A stretch of DNA of 64,000 nucleotides from Chlorophyllum brunneum (lineage: Eukaryota > Basidiomycota > Agaricomycetes > Agaricales > Agaricaceae): the NCBI GenBank assembly GCA_963576785.1, contig OY756143.1:124001-188000 (forward strand), read 5' to 3'. Positions within the stretch are counted from its first letter, which is position 1, and every line of letters begins with the position of its first letter. The notes below the pieces were generated by a model, which was given only the letters and a program-made list of their open reading frames with translations, had not been told where the DNA came from and searched no databases. This document shows positions 35,861 through 47,769 of the stretch, one piece after another. Position numbers and translations under genes: made by a program.

Positions 35861-38317
35861 ATTGGATTTGCGGGGGGGTGGTACCGCAAAACGGAGTGTC
35901 CTGAGAGGGATGGACTCCACTTTTGTATAAGGAAGAGAAGATAAGCGTAAAGAATGGTGACTGGAACAAAACAACCTACGTGGCCACGAGCCAATCGAGT
36001 GTCAAAGCGCCAGTCCCTAGGCTGATCGTCAGATTATTAGTCGTCAGCGTAGCGCCCCGAACACTGCCTTCGCACCGGGAAACAAGCGCACGTGCGTCCT
36101 ATGTTACGAAAACGTCGCGCGAACCTCCAGAGAGTATTCTTAGATCCCCTTGAGTTCAATATTCAATGGCGAAAGTGATCTCGCGCCATACCCCCCTGCA
36201 ACACTTTATATACCGCAGTATGTTTTCAGACATACCCTGATCTCTCGGCACTGCTCACTGGCTGTTCTTCTCTCTATTCGTGCTTTCCTCGGATCTTGTG
36301 CCACTTTAGCCCAACATCAGCTTCTTCTTCTCTTCCCAGTCTCAGACCACAGCAAAACTATCCTGACATAAATAACGCCCTGCCTATACCTGCAAACGCG
36401 TTCACACCCCTGTCCTCTATAATGTCCATCACACAGTCACTTTCGCGGCGAATGACTAGCTGCGATGACAGGTATCCAGTCTGATATAACAGTTGCACTT
36501 ATTCATGGACATCCTGCTGTTGCTCCTCTGCGTCTGTCCCAATGATTAGTGGAATGGAGGATCTTGGTCGCACGTTGGCCGACGCCGATCTGTGTCCACA
36601 ATCCCAAGCGACAAGTCTCGTGCCTATGTTCTGACCAATAAGGACTTCCACAAGTTTAGAAACCTGTATCCATTGGGGTGGGGGTGGATTTCTGGTATTC
36701 AGGGCACGCGATTCCATCTTAATTCTCAACTTCTTTTCGCCACATTCCGCGTTACTCATTCTTATGACCTTGCTTCTAGAGATACTATTTCCGAAAACCA
36801 ATGGCGGATAAGTGCTGAGTCGTGTGCACTTGAACAGTATGGAACTGTACATACAGCCCAGGGTGACTATCAGATAAGATATGTTTTCGCAAGGATGAGG
36901 ATGTGTGGTATATGATTACCTTTCCCAAAAGTTATTGATCACGGAGGAGCGAGGAACGCCTGTGATCCTCAATCCAAGCCCTGGGAGCCCTTGGTTCTCT
37001 CCTGGACGCTAACCGTATCTCGAGTGTTCCCGCAACGCATTCAATACCAACGGTCCCCACCATCCCATCCCGACAATTCTCAATGTACAAAGTAGCCAGT
37101 GGTGACCAATATCACGACCAACACTTCATCCATGGCCGTAACCCGGGTATATCACATCGCGTACCCTCTTCAGCCCAAACATTGCCTTAATGTTAATCCC
37201 GTTATCAGTTACTTGATCAGTCCTGTCCTAATTTTGAACTTTGCAACACCAAACAAACCCTCGAGCCGAGTCCCGGTTTGTTCCCCAAGACTCCAAAGAT
37301 CCCAACAACCGGGGTAGAGTTTTCAGCGAATTCAAAACCCGGTGCCCTGCTCGGATACTTGACTAGTGATGGTTGCATCGTAAATCTGATCTCGAACCTG
37401 GAACTTAAACATACACGAGGATCGTTTACATGATCGCGTAAAAGTGAAACTGGTCCTGTATATCCCGGCAAAGTAAGGGGATCCCTATTCTTTTGGTGAC
37501 CCCCGGAGGACCAACCGGGGCCGACAGCCCCCTGCCAAGAACAACACACCTCAAATACGATCTATGCATCTTCTCAACTATCCATCCGATCAAGTGGCCT
37601 CGAGGGAACCGAAAGCCAACATCCAACACTCAATATTCAGAACCGAACCAACCCAAGTGGAAAGACGATTGCTTCTCATACTCAAACAACACATGCTACT
37701 CACAACTGGCTCAAATGATCGGACTTGATCATGATTAACATTCGCCCTACTACATCTAGTAATCACACAAAGTTTAAATTCGAGAACGTGGAGGATGATT
37801 TGGAACACGCACCTTGCGAAGGAAGATAAACTTTTGATACAGTGTTAAACGGAACGTAAGAAGATACTGGGGCAAAGGGTGCGTGGTATGACAGACCTCA
37901 GGGTTGGGGGGTATTGTAACTGTATATGTCCATTGGATTGGATTTCGTCGAGTGGTATTCTTCGGTTCTTGATCACCGCTTAGGATCGCCTTCTAAGATC
38001 TTGACCTTTGTGGCTGAGAGTTGGTTCGTTCGGTCGTGACTGGAGCGCAATTTCTAGACGATGTGTATCCGTCTCGATAGGGACATGATAGGATAGATTT
38101 TGAAGTGAGATCACAAACTGACTAGCACACCCGTGAAGGTTCCATGGAACCGATGCACACACACGACTACATTGATGCACAAACCCTTTAAGAGAGTAGT
38201 GAGGCATACCAAGCGCTTTACATGGCGAGTCGTAAAAAATCCATATCGCAGCAAAAGCTTATACCCGCCCAAAAAAAAACACTATAGAAATATAACCCCA
38301 AAACATACATACAACCC
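35861..38317. other. 2.4-kb stretch without a recognisable gene
   Basis: Includes the promoter of the phosphate permease at its left side. Overlapping frames on both strands at 36.5-36.9 kb and 37.2-37.6 kb have no clear domains; I cannot decide whether one is an exon of an unrecognised gene. Confidence 0.35.
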
Positions 38318-39020
38318 TCAATTAATCCCAGTCTGAAAATCAAACAACTGCGCTCTAGTCTTACTTCTAGGACGAAGTACAATCTGTAATGTAAAAAAAA
38401 CAGAATGTCAGCTACCTACACTCGATGGATGACGATTCACACGCTCACCTTATCTTCGGCCAAAGTCCAAGCAAGATCCTCTATCAAAGACATAATCTGA
38501 CGTAGATAGGCGAGTAAGCGTTTGTACCTAAGAGAGAGAGCGGGAAAGGTCATGCAATTCAAACGTACCTTCCAACTCCCGCTCGGCGCTTGTCTAATCG
38601 ACCATACCGTCACCGCTGCTATTTCCTCCACCTACATTTTTTTTTACCCATCATCAGAACAACAAAAAAAAATCCACCAAGGAAAAACAAAGCACTCACA
38701 ACTTCATCATCTTTCGCAAACGCAGAACACCCAGAACCAATATTTCGTATACAGTACCCATCACCAACCGGTATAACCTGCCACTACATCATCACATAAC
38801 CAAACCATTTCAACCTTCATTTAAAAAGCGTAGTACTTACCAGTTGATTCTCTTCTTGTTGTCTCCCACTCACAATTATGTTCCCAGAACCACCAAGTTT
38901 AGCCCACGTGGTGCCATGAGCAATCTTCACAGGACCCTTGAACGGGAATGTCTAAAGATGAATCAATGGTAATGGTTAGGGATCAGAGAACCATGACGCA
39001 ACTGGACTTACCGAATACAT
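38318..39020 (-). CDS. small beta-trefoil protein, I66/ricin-B-like, copy C
   Basis: Six exons: 39012-39020, 38841-38951, 38700-38777, 38569-38631, 38449-38496, 38318-38383; 124 residues. Exon 1 is again nine bases (Met-Tyr-Ser) and exon 3 is 78 nt as in copies A and D. Strand motifs align with the family: G-P-V-K-I with T-T-W-A-K, G-D-G-Y-C-I-R-N-I-G-S-G, V-W-S-I-R, E-D-L-A-W-T, and I-V-L-R-P with Q-L-F-D-F. The intron between 38497 and 38568 was chosen because it restores the family pattern; reading through without it, or using an earlier AG at 38528, also gives open frames but spoils the fold. No signal peptide or cysteine pattern suggests secretion. A TATAAATC element lies 59 bases upstream. 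Confidence 0.75.
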
Positions 39021-39078
39021 TGTTGTACACTCAAAAGCGGAGAAACGAGAGAGAGGAATGTGGGGGTGTCTCCACGTC

Positions 39079-39086
39079 GATTTATA
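39079..39086 (-). promoter_or_regulatory. TATA box of trefoil copy C
   Basis: TATAAATC on the minus strand, 59 bases upstream of the ATG at 39020. Confidence 0.55.
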
Positions 39087-39385
39087 CCTTCCCTGGTGGA
39101 CACGAGGCCTAATTTTTTAGTTCAAAAACGTAATGGCGCTAATAAGATTGAAACCTCAGGGGTCATGGTTCTGGGATAGATATCCGCAGCCCTGAACGTC
39201 GGAATTTCTTTACATGTGTACACACTCTGCCGCTCAAGACGATATAAATCCCTATTGACATAGAAAAATTTATTGACAAATGTCCGACTATACCTAAAAC
39301 CCGAATTTTCAGTCAGACCAAAAGTTCACAGAGGAACGAAAAAACCAAACTTACTGCCTCCCTAACCTCATGTCCCATCAGCCGT
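39087..39385. other. intergenic, trefoil copy C promoter and RING gene 3' flank
   Basis: No coding sequence seen. Confidence 0.5.
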
Positions 39386-40580
39386 CTACAAATTAATCAC
39401 CTGCCTCACTTTAATCCCAATCACACCTCCACCTCTCCCATCCCATCCCGGAATCACAGCTCTACAAACCGGACATCTTGCAACATTCTCCCCAACACCA
39501 ATCATCATACCCATATTCGCACCTCTCTGCAACGTCGTCTTGACAGCAGTAAACAAACACGAACCACAACATACATGACCACAAGGTGTAAGCGTCGCAT
39601 TACTAGGCGGGAAAAAACATATCGGACAAGTGTATTCCGATAACGGTTCGGTTTCTGGAGCTTTCGGTTGAGCGGCAGTGGGTGGAGGAGGAGTTGGTGA
39701 AGGAGAAGGTAATGCTTTTGCTTTACCCTTTCCTTTGTCTTTGGCAGGGAGAGGAGAAATTTCGATAATTTCTGAATCGGGAGAATTAGAAGAAGCCCGT
39801 TTGCGTTTTGGTGGTCTTGTTCCAGGTTCGACGTTGGTTTGGTTGATTATTTTCATAAGACTCGCACTACTAACGGGGCTTGCTGGCGTTTCACGAAGAA
39901 TTTGATTATGCAGTGAACCAGGACTTGATCGTCCACTTATTCCAAGAGCTGGGGTTCTTGAAAATGTAGCTGAAATCATCTCTACGTCATCGTCGGCAGA
40001 GGAGGAGGGTGGAACCGGTAAAGGAGCAGTGAGAGGTTGATGACGAGTAGAAGGACCAGCTTTGGAATGAATTTGCGCCGCTGCTCCTCTCTGTATTGAG
40101 TCCTGGTCCAAGTGTCGCGAATCCTCTACATCCGAATCGACCAGTTGATCTTGACCTTCTTCATCATCATATCCTTCAGAAGTTCTCCAATCAGGTCTAG
40201 GAGCAGTATCTTGATGAGAACCACTAGGGACAGCACCAGATCCTTGAGCTTCAACAATCCCTGTCTTCACTCTCTTACGTTCCCTATCCTTCGCTCTTTC
40301 AGCATCTCCTAAAACCGGCCGCATAAGGGTTCTGCACATCTCACATAATCAAATACCACTCACCAAATACAGTCGAGAACACCGAACTACTCCTCGAGTT
40401 AGAAATGGAGTGCGAACCTCTACGCGAAGAAGCTTGAGATCGTGTTACACGGGGTCGTAAATTTCTCGTTGACAATGGTGGTGGAAGAGCTAAAGAACTA
40501 CAATCTGAAGCTCCAGCTGGTGACTGACGAGACGTTGAGGACGAAGATGCCGTTTTTTTGTTTCCTCGAGGCCTTGGCAT
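39386..40580 (-). CDS. RING-finger E3 ligase, possible SUMO-targeted type
   Basis: Two exons, 40364-40580 and 39386-40308, giving 379 residues. The first 300 residues are disordered, Ser/Pro-rich and basic near the N-terminus. Two hydrophobic-acidic stretches, D-D-D-V-E-M-I-S and S-E-I-I-E-I-S-P-L, look like SUMO-interacting motifs. The C-terminus carries a C3HC4 RING: C-P-I-C, then T-P-C-G-H-V-C-C-G-S-C, and after an unusually long 26-residue loop, C-P-V-C. RING plus SIM-like motifs resembles Slx8/RNF4-type SUMO-targeted ubiquitin ligases that act in genome maintenance, but sequence alone does not prove this; a general RING E3 is the alternative. The start (M-P-R-P-R-G) is the first good ATG in the first exon. 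Confidence 0.85.
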
Positions 40581-41563
40581 AATTGGACTGGGGTGGAAGA
40601 TACCGTGGGAATATCTCAATGGAACATGAAGTTGGCGTTTAGATGGAGCTTAAAAACCGATAAATACTACGAGCATCTGACATGAAAATAGAAATTACTA
40701 CAAGAACCCCATCATGGTCCAGGGTAAAATGTGAACCTGAACAACTGATCACTTCTCCCATCCAAATTCACAATTTCCACTTAATCCTCAACATAAATCG
40801 ACATCCGTACTCACTTTAGCTGTACTCCGATTCATCCAACATCGCCGTCCAAACCAATTTTTTCTGCGTAAGAGAAACATCACCCTCAACACGTTGGACC
40901 ACTCCATCGAGTAAGTTGATCACCAAATCAAGAGAGCCGTTCCTTCAACCTATACACAATTAATCATTAGAAAATCGTTTGTAAATAATATAAACATACT
41001 ACTAACCCCCCCGGCAATTAGAAAATCCAGTATCAATATTTACCAGATTACGACCTAATTTCGGGTTCGAATTGGTGATTGCGATTTCGTCGTCCCTAAG
41101 CAAACCCATCACACATCATTGGCAAAGACAATAAAAGAGGCTACGAAGAAGAGACGCGTATAAATGAAAAGTAACTCGATTTCGGGAAGGGGCATACTCA
41201 TGGCACGTCAGCCATATTCCAATCTTCTATTGAGAGTGAGTGGCACGCCCAAGGGTTTTATACCAGACCATGCCGTCAACCCTCAAGGCCTCACGTATCA
41301 TTATATGGTCGATTAACACTTTTGACTCTATGCAGTCCCCATTTCCAAGCATGCTTTCATTTGAAACCGACGAAGAACCTCACTAACGCATTTGAAAATG
41401 AACTTCACTTCTTCAATTAAAGGGGAAGAGAAAAAAAGTTAAAGTGAAAATGAACATACTCCGAATCAAAACATTGGAATACACATTCACTATGTAATAC
41501 AAGTACCTCCCCAGGCCATTCCCACTATCCATTACCACACCCATCCCTCAATGCTTTTTTCAA
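40581..41563. other. intergenic with a possible tiny spliced gene
   Basis: On the minus strand a TATAAAA element near 41260 precedes an ATG at 41201. Exons 41176-41201, 41044-41095 and 40920-40949 can be joined in frame to about 35 residues, including I-A-I-T-N and G-R-N-L-V-E-G-T-A-L-L-I-W, which resembles the first lobe of a trefoil but stops early. This could be a real short gene, a relic or chance. Confidence 0.2.
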
Positions 41564-43538
41564 TCAGTCATCCTTCTTTCCACCTTTCGGCACCACCTGC
41601 TGTTGCGCAAACGATCCATTCGTACTCCCATTCCCATTAACTCCAGGGTTTGGCGTAGGCGGGAAATGCGTATACGCAGGTGTACCAGGTAACTCCCCAG
41701 GACCACTAGGTGGCGAAGAAGCAGTCGTCGCTCCGTTCGCCTGTAGACCACCGGTGTACGGTGTCCTAGGTGGTCCACCCAAAAGCGAAGGTGTACGCAT
41801 GTGTCCACCAGCAGCAGGTGTTCCAGGGGTAGGACCAAACGTAGACGAAGGGAATCCCAAACCAACTGCACTTTGTGGTGGAGCGGCACCAGGAGTAGTA
41901 GATGATAGATAAGGTGAAGGAACGCCTGGCGAAGTAAACGTTCCCGTTGCTGGTGTAGGAGCGTAACTCCCATAAGGAGATCCACTACCACCTTCAAGTA
42001 CCCATCCATTGCCTTGTCTGACCATACGACCACTTTGTGGTCTTGCGCGAAGTTCACCTCCGCCCCATTTAGATCTAAGACCTACTTTGACACCAGATGA
42101 TTCGGCTGCCACGAGGCCTGGCGCTGAGTCTGCACCAGAGACGACTTCAACCGCACGAGTGGTAATACGGATAGCGTAACCCATACACACAAAGACACCA
42201 CCGATAACACCAACGCAGCTGTTAGGGCCGTTCAGTCAAGTTGTCACCACGACAAGGGTAAGACGAAGCGTACCGAATCATAAGTTGAACAAGCGTCGTC
42301 GTCTTTTGGTGAAGGGTGATACTCATAGGGTCCAAATCAAACTTGAAGAAAATTCCAGGGGTACCCTGGTTATGGCTAAGGATCCGAGTGTAATGCGTGA
42401 CGCTGTACTGATTCGTTCGCAGAGGATAGCTACGAGGGGCGATGTAAGTCGTCGGAACCACATGCAAGAAGTACTGGTACGCGGTAAAGTCTGATTTAAC
42501 GAGTCAATTACAAGACCCTTAATAGAAGGCGCCAAAAATAACTCACGATCCTGTGCCACTTCGAAGGAGTTGTCAAGAGGTTGTGTGATATCAGGGAAGT
42601 GAGGACCAAAAGAGAATTCGGTGATGACATGTGAAAGATTCATCTCTGTGAATGGAATGAGCTCATCTCTATACAAAAAGACTGGGCATACATACGCGTA
42701 TGATCAACGTGTTCGTAACTGGCATATCCGTGGCCCAGTGTAGTAATGTGGAGGTTGGCTAGAAACGGTCGTTAGCGATATCTACACCTGACGGCACATG
42801 AGTATGCACATACCGGTTACACGCTTGACGGCGAGAGTGCCGTAGATTCTACATGCATTGGCGTCGGCCACATGATCATATGTCGGCTTGAACGCTGGTT
42901 CATTGCTGCGGCGGAGGAGAGTGTCAAAGAGTCCACGAGCTCTTCTTGACTCGGCAATAACCTGCGAAGCGGAGAGTGCTTGTGAATGGGCCCTGTAAAG
43001 TCAAGGTTAGTATACAATCATCACCCGAGGGGTCATACAAACTTCAAAGCGGTAGCCTGACCGACATCGAATTTTACCTACACAGAAATAAGCCAACCAT
43101 CCCCCCCGCTCCGAACCAAACTAACTTACCCCATCACGTTGAAGCCCACCGCTGAGCAACAGTCTATCGCCAACCACATCTCTCAAATCAACACTCAAGT
43201 CTGAAAACCATCAATCTCCATGTTCCGAAGGCACAAAAAAACAAGCACTCACACCGACATGGCATATTTACCACCATATCCAAGTTAATAAACATGTACG
43301 GAGCATTCTCTTTATCCACAGCAAAGTTGAACTCGGGCCATCCCCAGATATATTCTCCGATATCATTGAGCATCAGCACTAGCGCAGTGAGCATAACGAA
43401 GACAGTCATAAATCCTCTACTTTCGGAGCGAGCCTTGTAGGCTGAAGGGACCTTGGGAAAGGCATCGAACTTTGCGAGTGGAGCAGCTGCGGCATCGAGT
43501 TTTCCAAGGACGGAGTCGTCCTCGTTGTTGTGGGCCAT
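41564..43538 (-). CDS. ERV41: Erv41/ERGIC-family ER-Golgi vesicle membrane protein
   Basis: Eight exons: 43253-43538, 43130-43200, 43043-43077, 42814-42992, 42696-42758, 42547-42645, 42274-42490, 41564-42218; 534 residues. Hallmarks are F-D-A-F-P-K-V near the N-terminus, a first membrane helix (V-F-V-M-L-T-A-L-V-L-M-L), P-C-R-Y-L-S-V-D-L-R-D-V-V-G-D-R-L, N-L-S-H-V-I-T-E-F-S-F-G, Q-Y-S-V-T-H-Y-T-R, P-G-I-F-F-K-F-D-L-D-P-M and a second membrane segment before a long cytosolic tail. Erv41 pairs with Erv46 to cycle between ER and Golgi in COPII/COPI vesicles and retrieve ER residents. The C-terminal 150 residues are a Gly/Ser/Pro/Thr-rich extension, longer than in yeast and common in basidiomycetes. 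It ends in K-K-D-D, not a canonical KKxx exposed lysine signal but close to one. Confidence 0.93.
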
Positions 43539-43983
43539 GGGATGTGGCTAGGACGGGGAGGGCGAGGCCAGAGTGAGTGCGGTGATGAGAATGCCAGCAG
43601 TATATTCTTTATTTATTGCCGCTTTTCCACTTTCTGTCGACGTGTCCTTTCGGAGGATGTCCCGTGACCACTTTACCCGCCGACGGTCACATGCACAGAC
43701 GCTTAATTGCACCACGGAGCACCGTCTACTCCAGGCCTGAGGCTGGGAACAAAGCACAGGGCGTATAGGCCCCAGATGGTGCATTCAAAAGGTTTATACT
43801 GTCCCAACACATGCGAGACAGCCAGAAATAATTCATTCACGACCCATCCAACCTCGGAGAAACGGAATATCTCCCCAGACGTAGCAGCGGAACCAATCAC
43901 AGCCGGAGAAATCCGTCGGAATCTACGATATATAAACGCAACACCTCGAGGCACAGACAATGTACACAGGAAAACACCTCTTT

Positions 43984-44800
43984 TTACTGGAAGAACGTAA
44001 GAAAGACGGTTGAAACTGCAGTAGCTCCGAGGACCGCATATCCCGTCGTATAGGCGCCCTTCACAGTTAGGACTGGTCACCGCCATCAGACAACCACTAC
44101 AAAGCGAGTGAAAAAATTACGCACATTTACCACTGTCCCAAGCCAAATGTCTCAGGCCATTGAAGGCATGGAAAGTGAATGGGAGAGCAAGGATGGCCTT
44201 GCCCGCGTATTTGACAGCCTCTGGAAGATCATGGACAAAGGTTATAACATGTGCACTATCGAAAGTGCCAGGGGCAACAAGGTAGGCGAGGGAGAAACCA
44301 TAAAGAACTATATGGGCCTATTAAGCTCGATCCAAATTATCAGAACAAAGGCACTTACGAGCGCTGAGAGCACCACCGGTCATACGGTTAGCGATGGAGC
44401 CCACCCACGTTAGTTGGGGTTGGTAGATGGTGAAGTGGGGGCTACTAGGACGCTTGAGGCGTTGTTTGTTCAGAATAGTCTCGCTAGCAGAGGGAGGCAG
44501 CGATTCTGTCTGGATCGCCCTAAACAGTAAAACTATCAAGATTTCGTCCCAGAGTTCAACCAACAAAACCGACGTACCGCCTGCCAATAGCATTACGCAG
44601 TACGACTTGGTTTCGCACAGCTACACAGAACCATACCAGACAAGAAATCAAATACCAGAGACAAGACGCACGAGGAGAGAGAGAAATATAAATACGCCAT
44701 GTCAAAGCAGAAGTCACATTCGGAATAACGCACCAAGACGAGGATTGAACGCAGCGCGCCTAAAGGCAGGCCCCAAACCGAGGGCTTTGGTAGACATCAT
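43984..44800 (-). CDS. SDH3: succinate dehydrogenase cytochrome b560 subunit (complex II membrane anchor)
   Basis: Five exons: 44734-44800, 44578-44620, 44359-44519, 44131-44307, 43984-44072; 178 residues, standard for SdhC. An Arg/Ala-rich mitochondrial presequence ([10 protein letters not shown]) leads into [16 protein letters not shown], then [12 protein letters not shown], the usual quinone-site region, and [13 protein letters not shown] with the haem-ligand region. Three membrane helices are visible. It anchors succinate dehydrogenase in the inner mitochondrial membrane and binds ubiquinone and haem b. The residues around the last splice junction are the least certain part. Two consecutive ATGs start the frame; I used the first. 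Confidence 0.93.
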
Positions 44801-45520
44801 ACTGTGTAAATGAGGGTAGGCGTTGGAGCGGACGACGGTGACGATGAGGAAGTCGACGGACAGTCACGGTCAGTGTCGGGACGAGGGTAATCAAACTCCG
44901 CACTGGTCATTGGCTCGGATCCATGACGTATTCACGTGATTATCTCCTCAACTCCCTCTAAGTCGAGGCCACCAAGTCCTCATGTAACAGCTAAATATCA
45001 TGAACGCTGGGACATCCTGCTATTGCGAATGATAGTGTACAATTCCTAAATTCTTTGTATTTCAATAATTTCAGGAGGTCGAAGTCTTTCTATTTAAACA
45101 TCCGAGCGAAAATAAGAGGAGCTTTCGAGTACACCAGCGAAATAGAAAATAGAAGAACAATATACAGTGAACTAAACCATGGCACCGCACGGTATTTGAT
45201 ATACAAAATAAACGAAAAGAAAGTCGTTGCCTCAGGGAAACTCGAAAGATAGATAACATTACCAAAAAGACAAATAAGTGTTCCAAGTGATAATAAAATT
45301 GAACGAGTGCGCGGGGTGTGTGTGTGTGCGGGACATAATATCGTAATAAAGGTGGTGGATCTGGATCAATAAATATAGGCAGAATGACCAGGCGATGCCA
45401 ATCCGACAATATTGTGGATATAGCATGGGGAAGACGCTATAGTCAACAAAGAATCAGCATTTATTCACATCGTTCCAAAGGCCAAAACTCACACTAGACA
45501 AGGATCATAATTAAGATGGT
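44801..45520. other. intergenic between SDH3 and pheromone gene
   Basis: Contains the SDH3 promoter and a short TG/GC-rich run near 45317-45332. A 65-codon plus-strand frame at 45055 shows no similarity. Confidence 0.4.
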
Positions 45521-45673
45521 TCAAGCAATAACGCAGTATGCATTATTGCCATACCCTCCATTTTTCTCCTCGTCCTGAGGGGGCAGTGAAGATTCAATTT
45601 TATCGTCCTCTGACGATTGCTGCAGGGAAGGTGTATCGGAGATGAAAGATGAGAGTGTGGTGAAGACGTCCAT
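45521..45673 (-). CDS. lipopeptide mating pheromone precursor (CaaX type)
   Basis: An intronless frame of 50 residues with the build of basidiomycete pheromone precursors. It begins M-D-V-F-T-T-L-S-S-F (the M-D-x-F opening is usual in agaricomycete precursors), has an acidic middle, and ends with C-V-I-A, a CaaX box for farnesylation and carboxymethylation. A charged E-E-K-N site about 11 residues before the Cys fits the processing position, so the mature peptide would be about 9-12 residues ending in a modified Cys. I use the internal ATG at 45673 because the longer frame does not start with the pheromone motif and a TATA box lies 81 bases upstream. Products are secreted and sensed by Ste3-type receptors on compatible mates. 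No receptor or second precursor was found in this window, so it may be a satellite of the B mating-type locus or a non-mating copy. Confidence 0.85.
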   Translation of the reverse strand: MDVFTTLSSFISDTPSLQQSSEDDKIESSLPPQDEEKNGGYGNNAYCVIA

Positions 45674-45753
45674 GTTAAAGACAACTGGTGCGAGTGGACT
45701 GAATAATAAGGTCGCTTTGGTAGTGGAGTAACCGCCAGAGAGGTTCATCTAGG

Positions 45754-45761
45754 TACTTATA
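45754..45761 (-). promoter_or_regulatory. TATA box of pheromone precursor gene
   Basis: TATAAGTA on the minus strand, 81 bases before the chosen ATG; supports the short precursor over the longer open frame. Confidence 0.55.
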
Positions 45762-47039
45762 CCCCAACTCTTATTGTGTCGCCTCGCAGCATGCAACTTA
45801 GGAACCATCGAGTCCGCGCACATCATAGCAACGACTTCGTCGGCCATACGCACGCATCGCAGCCTACAACCCAAGATCATAACCCCTACTTCCCTCCGTT
45901 CACTTATTGTATCCCGGTCCAAAATAACCCTAAGTTACCCATTCTGGTAATAGCATCCCTGTGGTGATTGTGCACAGGGTACGCTTCAAGACAATAGGAG
46001 AAGGCACCCGACATCGACGATGGCGATGCATTGACGTTCACAATAAACAAAATACCCTTCCGCGATTACCCGTTATGGAAGGTGAGTCATAAGCTCGGGT
46101 GAAGACAAAAGCTAGGGTCGGTGATTGGTATTGTTCTACGGATCTCCTGATTAACGCCAGTGGGCAGTAAATGTTTCCAATGATACACCCGCCCGCGTGA
46201 AACATAGATTTCCATGATTGACAAAAATTAAATCTAAAAGTTAAGCACAGGATCGAAATATCATCCAATTCGCGGATGATTAACTAGAGTCACAGTGAGT
46301 CAGCCAGAGAAAAATTTCCGTACCAAACCTAGCAAGCAATCAATAATCCATTTACGATCCGTACGTCGAACAGAAGCAGGAAATGTCTCCCCAAGGAGGT
46401 AGTAGTAGCACGAATGTAAGCAAAGAAAAATTCTAAGCTTCCACGTTATTGTCTCGTCCCGGATGATTAGTCGTACCATCGTCCTGAAAAAAAACGTCAA
46501 GTCAGAAATCAGAATGATCAAGTATACAGGAACGCCAATAGTATCCCTCGGTGTGCTTTGGCAGTTGATGCAATGCTCACGGAGACTCGGAGATCAAGGT
46601 CAGGAGGGGGCTCAGGCTGCATGTGGAATGATCATTTGGTATGAGAACAATAATGAAGCCAAGCGTTGGGAAGCCTAAAGGAATTTCGGGGGTTGAGCGG
46701 TATGCGCGCTCAAAGAGGGATCTTTAGCGTAGTCCTTGGCAGAATCTAAACCCCAGAGAAGATACTTGATGCCGAACAAATGTTCCTGCTTTTGGATAGT
46801 GGCTGTTAAATTTCTGTTCAGCATGGATCGTAATTGTTCCGATTGTCCATGGGTGCTAACTTACCGCTCTCCTCACTTAAAGTTGCTTCAATCATACTCA
46901 AGACTGACATATTATACTGCTCCTCCACTTTCAGGTTACACACAACTTTAGTTATTTCCTACAGACTTGACTTATACAAACAAACTCGGATAACAAGCAC
47001 AGAGGCTACGAGACGACTAGGTTTGAGATACGCTCAGGC
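45762..47039. other. intergenic, no receptor gene found
   Basis: I looked here for seven-helix Ste3-like exons and found none. Small frames on both strands have no recognisable motifs. Confidence 0.45.
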
Positions 47040-47708
47040 TCAAGGGCCGACGAAGAGCTGCAAAGTGAAATACTGATCAGGAATACCATCCGAGCCGTCG
47101 AGTTTGACCTGTATGGCATATCCAATGATCAGAAATTCACAATATAAGACTGACGTAGTATTACTCACATTAGCCGGGTCTTTGCCACCAATAAGTTTAG
47201 TCCAAGTCCAGTAGAGATCTTGGTCAGGAACGACAAAGCGCCACGTATCTTTACCATCTGGTTGAATGTTCCAAGTCGTAAAATTCTCTTTGTCACGCAT
47301 GACCAAAGCGTTCTTGTTCTAACCGGTTCATAAAAGTCAGTGCATAATGCTCTGGTACATCATCAAAGGAGCTACGCACCAGGTACGGTGCGTACAGGAA
47401 CTCATTGGTGTACACGTTCTGGATCTTGTAGCCACTGCCAGAATAGGTGAGACGCCACTATTAAACACGTTTCAGCGTTGAACGTTGAAAATGGAGAACT
47501 ATAGACGAACAACTAGACGCGAGAAAGGTACTCCAGGAGCATCATTCGAGATCAACGAAAGGAGGTCGTCGTTCTCAAGAGCGGCAGCGTTCTCGAGCTC
47601 AGGACCAAGCTTGTGGTGGATGATATAGGGACCTTCTTCAAACGGCTGTAACAAGTCTGGTTAGTCCTAGAGAGTGAGGAAAGAAATAAGAGGCAGTACA
47701 TGGGACAT
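47040..47708 (-). CDS. small beta-trefoil protein, I66/ricin-B-like, copy D
   Basis: Five exons: 47700-47708, 47514-47645, 47380-47457, 47169-47318, 47040-47108; 145 residues. The exon plan (9, 132, 78, 150, 69 nt) is the same as in copy A (9, 117, 78, 138, 69), with the same phases. Motifs: G-P-Y-I-I-H, W-R-L-T with G-Y-K-I-Q-N, T-W-N-I-Q-P-D-G, W-R-F-V-V-P-D-Q-D-L-Y-W-T-W, and V-K-L-D-G with Q-Y-F-T-L-Q-L at the end. The stretch P-D-Q-D-x-x-W-T is shared with copy A. There is no signal peptide. The likely role is a cytosolic protease inhibitor or lectin with defence function, by analogy with I66 and fruiting-body lectins; this is inference. A TATAAGAA element lies 54 bases upstream. Confidence 0.82.
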
Positions 47709-47761
47709 TTTTACTGAGGTATTCCAGAGAGTGGTGAGCTTCAAGTCCCACTGGAGTTGGG

Positions 47762-47769
47762 TTCTTATA
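47762..47769 (-). promoter_or_regulatory. TATA box of trefoil copy D
   Basis: TATAAGAA on the minus strand, 54 bases upstream of the ATG at 47708. Confidence 0.5.

Noticed and set aside
36499..36915. Opposing frames with an N-Q-W-R-I segment as a sixth trefoil gene
   Set aside because: Only one short motif fits; exon borders, the 9-nt first exon and other strands could not be found on either strand.
38437..38631. Reading straight through exon 4 of trefoil copy C
   Set aside because: The uninterrupted frame inserts 24 residues that destroy the trefoil spacing; an intron at 38497-38568 restores the W-K/E-D-L-x-W-T arrangement seen in other copies.
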